Source of the DNA: Acidifodinimicrobium sp049967035
Lineage (GTDB): Archaea; Nanobdellota; Nanobdellia; Parvarchaeales; Parvarchaeaceae
Length of the DNA stretch: 5,288 nt
Reading direction: 5' to 3'
NCBI GenBank assembly: GCA_049967035.1
Contig: JBMFTM010000029.1
Coordinates: forward strand, 1-5,288
Position numbers and translations under genes: made by a program. The notes beneath the pieces were generated by a model. The model had not been told where the DNA came from. It saw nothing but the letters and a program-made list of their open reading frames with translations, and made no database searches. Shown piece after piece: positions 5,046 to 5,288 of the stretch. Each line of letters opens with the position of its first letter. The first letter of the stretch is position 1.

Positions 5046-5118
5046 TGGGCATGGGGAGATTTGCACTCCCATGGTGCGGGCTTCAACCGCATGCTCTCCG
5101 AGGTTAAGCTACACGCCC
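5046..5118 (-). tRNA. trnF: tRNA-Phe, anticodon GAA
   Basis: A 73-base cloverleaf folds on the minus strand. The acceptor stem is GGGCGTG with CATGCCC (one G-T pair), then U8 A9; D stem GCTT with GAGC; anticodon stem TGCGG with CCGCA around TTGAAGC, giving anticodon GAA (Phe, UUC/UUU); a 4-base variable loop CCAT; T stem GGGAG with CTCCC; discriminator A73. There is no intron and no encoded CCA, so CCA is added enzymatically. The T loop is TGCAAAT, with G instead of the near-universal U (pseudouridine) at position 55, which normally pairs with G18. All stems are otherwise intact, so the gene looks functional. Confidence 0.93.
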
Positions 5119-5173
5119 ATTCCTACTTATCGTCTTTTCTCATGCGAACTACCTGAATTTGTAATTCCGCATG

Positions 5174-5202
5174 CTTTATTTATTCGCCTCATATTTTTAT
5201 AT
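5174..5202 (-). promoter_or_regulatory. Candidate promoter of tRNA-Phe
   Basis: The minus strand carries two TATA-like stretches upstream of the tRNA: ATATAAAA (5202-5195), preceded by the purine-rich GTAAAC, and AATAAATAAAGC (5184-5173). Either would start transcription 30-55 bases before the mature 5' end, requiring RNase P processing of a leader. The first has the better match to an archaeal BRE plus TATA arrangement; the choice is a judgement. Confidence 0.35.
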
Positions 5203-5261
5203 GTTTACTATCTTTTTATTCCTGTGTATACTACCTTGAAAGTTGATAATCTCTTCTAAGA

Positions 5262-5288
5262 ATGTATCTTTGGGATGGAATCGCCCCC
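5262..5288 (+). CDS. Possible start of a gene running off the right edge
   Basis: ATG at 5262 opens a frame reading M-Y-L-W-D-G-I-A-P to the window end, with an in-frame TAA at 5247 upstream. The composition is plausible for a protein, and the T- and AT-rich stretch at about 5194-5219 could hold a promoter, divergent from the tRNA promoter. There is no ribosome binding site, and nine residues do not identify a family. It may be chance. Confidence 0.3.

Noticed and set aside
5046..5118. tRNA gene as an integration (att) site
   Set aside because: No partial repeat of the tRNA 3' end and no integrase gene are visible in the window.
5071..5259. Plus-strand open frame of 62 codons
   Set aside because: It starts inside the tRNA gene on the opposite strand, runs through AT-rich promoter sequence, and has no family resemblance.

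Overview
The window is archaeal. It encodes the archaeal/eukaryotic ribosomal protein eL40, the archaeal general transcription factor TFE, and a tRNA without an encoded CCA tail. TATA-like boxes lie about 26-29 bases upstream of several start codons, as expected for leaderless archaeal mRNAs. The Lys/Arg-rich, AGG/AGA- and ATA-using coding sequence and very tight packing would suit a small-genome lineage such as the DPANN archaea (for example Micrarchaeota). That placement is an inference, and nothing in the window fixes the taxon.

Layout, left to right. (1) Positions 1-61, minus strand: the first 20 codons of an IS200/IS605-type TnpB protein run off the left edge, with a TATA-like box, a ribosome binding site and a left-end-like hairpin behind them (about 62-145). 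(2) 237-2396, plus strand: an information-processing block of eL40 (rpl40e), a polytopic site-2-type zinc metalloprotease 13 bases further on, and TFE with an unusual lysine-rich N-terminal tail. (3) 2479-4714, plus strand: a separate promoter and a two-gene carbohydrate unit, a GT4 glycosyltransferase followed after 10 bases by a soluble six-hairpin (alpha/alpha)6-barrel glycoside hydrolase. (4) 4715-5045: a structured non-coding region with a tandem 28-base repeat forming nested palindromes, a second hairpin closely related to the one beside tnpB and followed by GGGATGTC as at the right end of a TnpB element, and a short possible gene fragment. (5) 5046-5118, minus strand: tRNA-Phe(GAA) with an unusual G at T-loop position 55, with promoter-like AT-rich sequence upstream. 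(6) The last 27 bases may begin another plus-strand gene.

The ribosomal protein, protease and TFE are housekeeping or regulatory functions sharing a strand. The GT/GH pair probably makes and trims, or recycles, one glucan, glycolipid or small glycoside, but the substrate cannot be read from sequence. The most unusual content is the pair of related hairpins flanking the gene block, one attached to a real tnpB and the other without any tnpB, beside the nested-palindrome array. No complete new defence or mobile system is visible; the solo right-end/omegaRNA-like region is the best candidate for follow-up.
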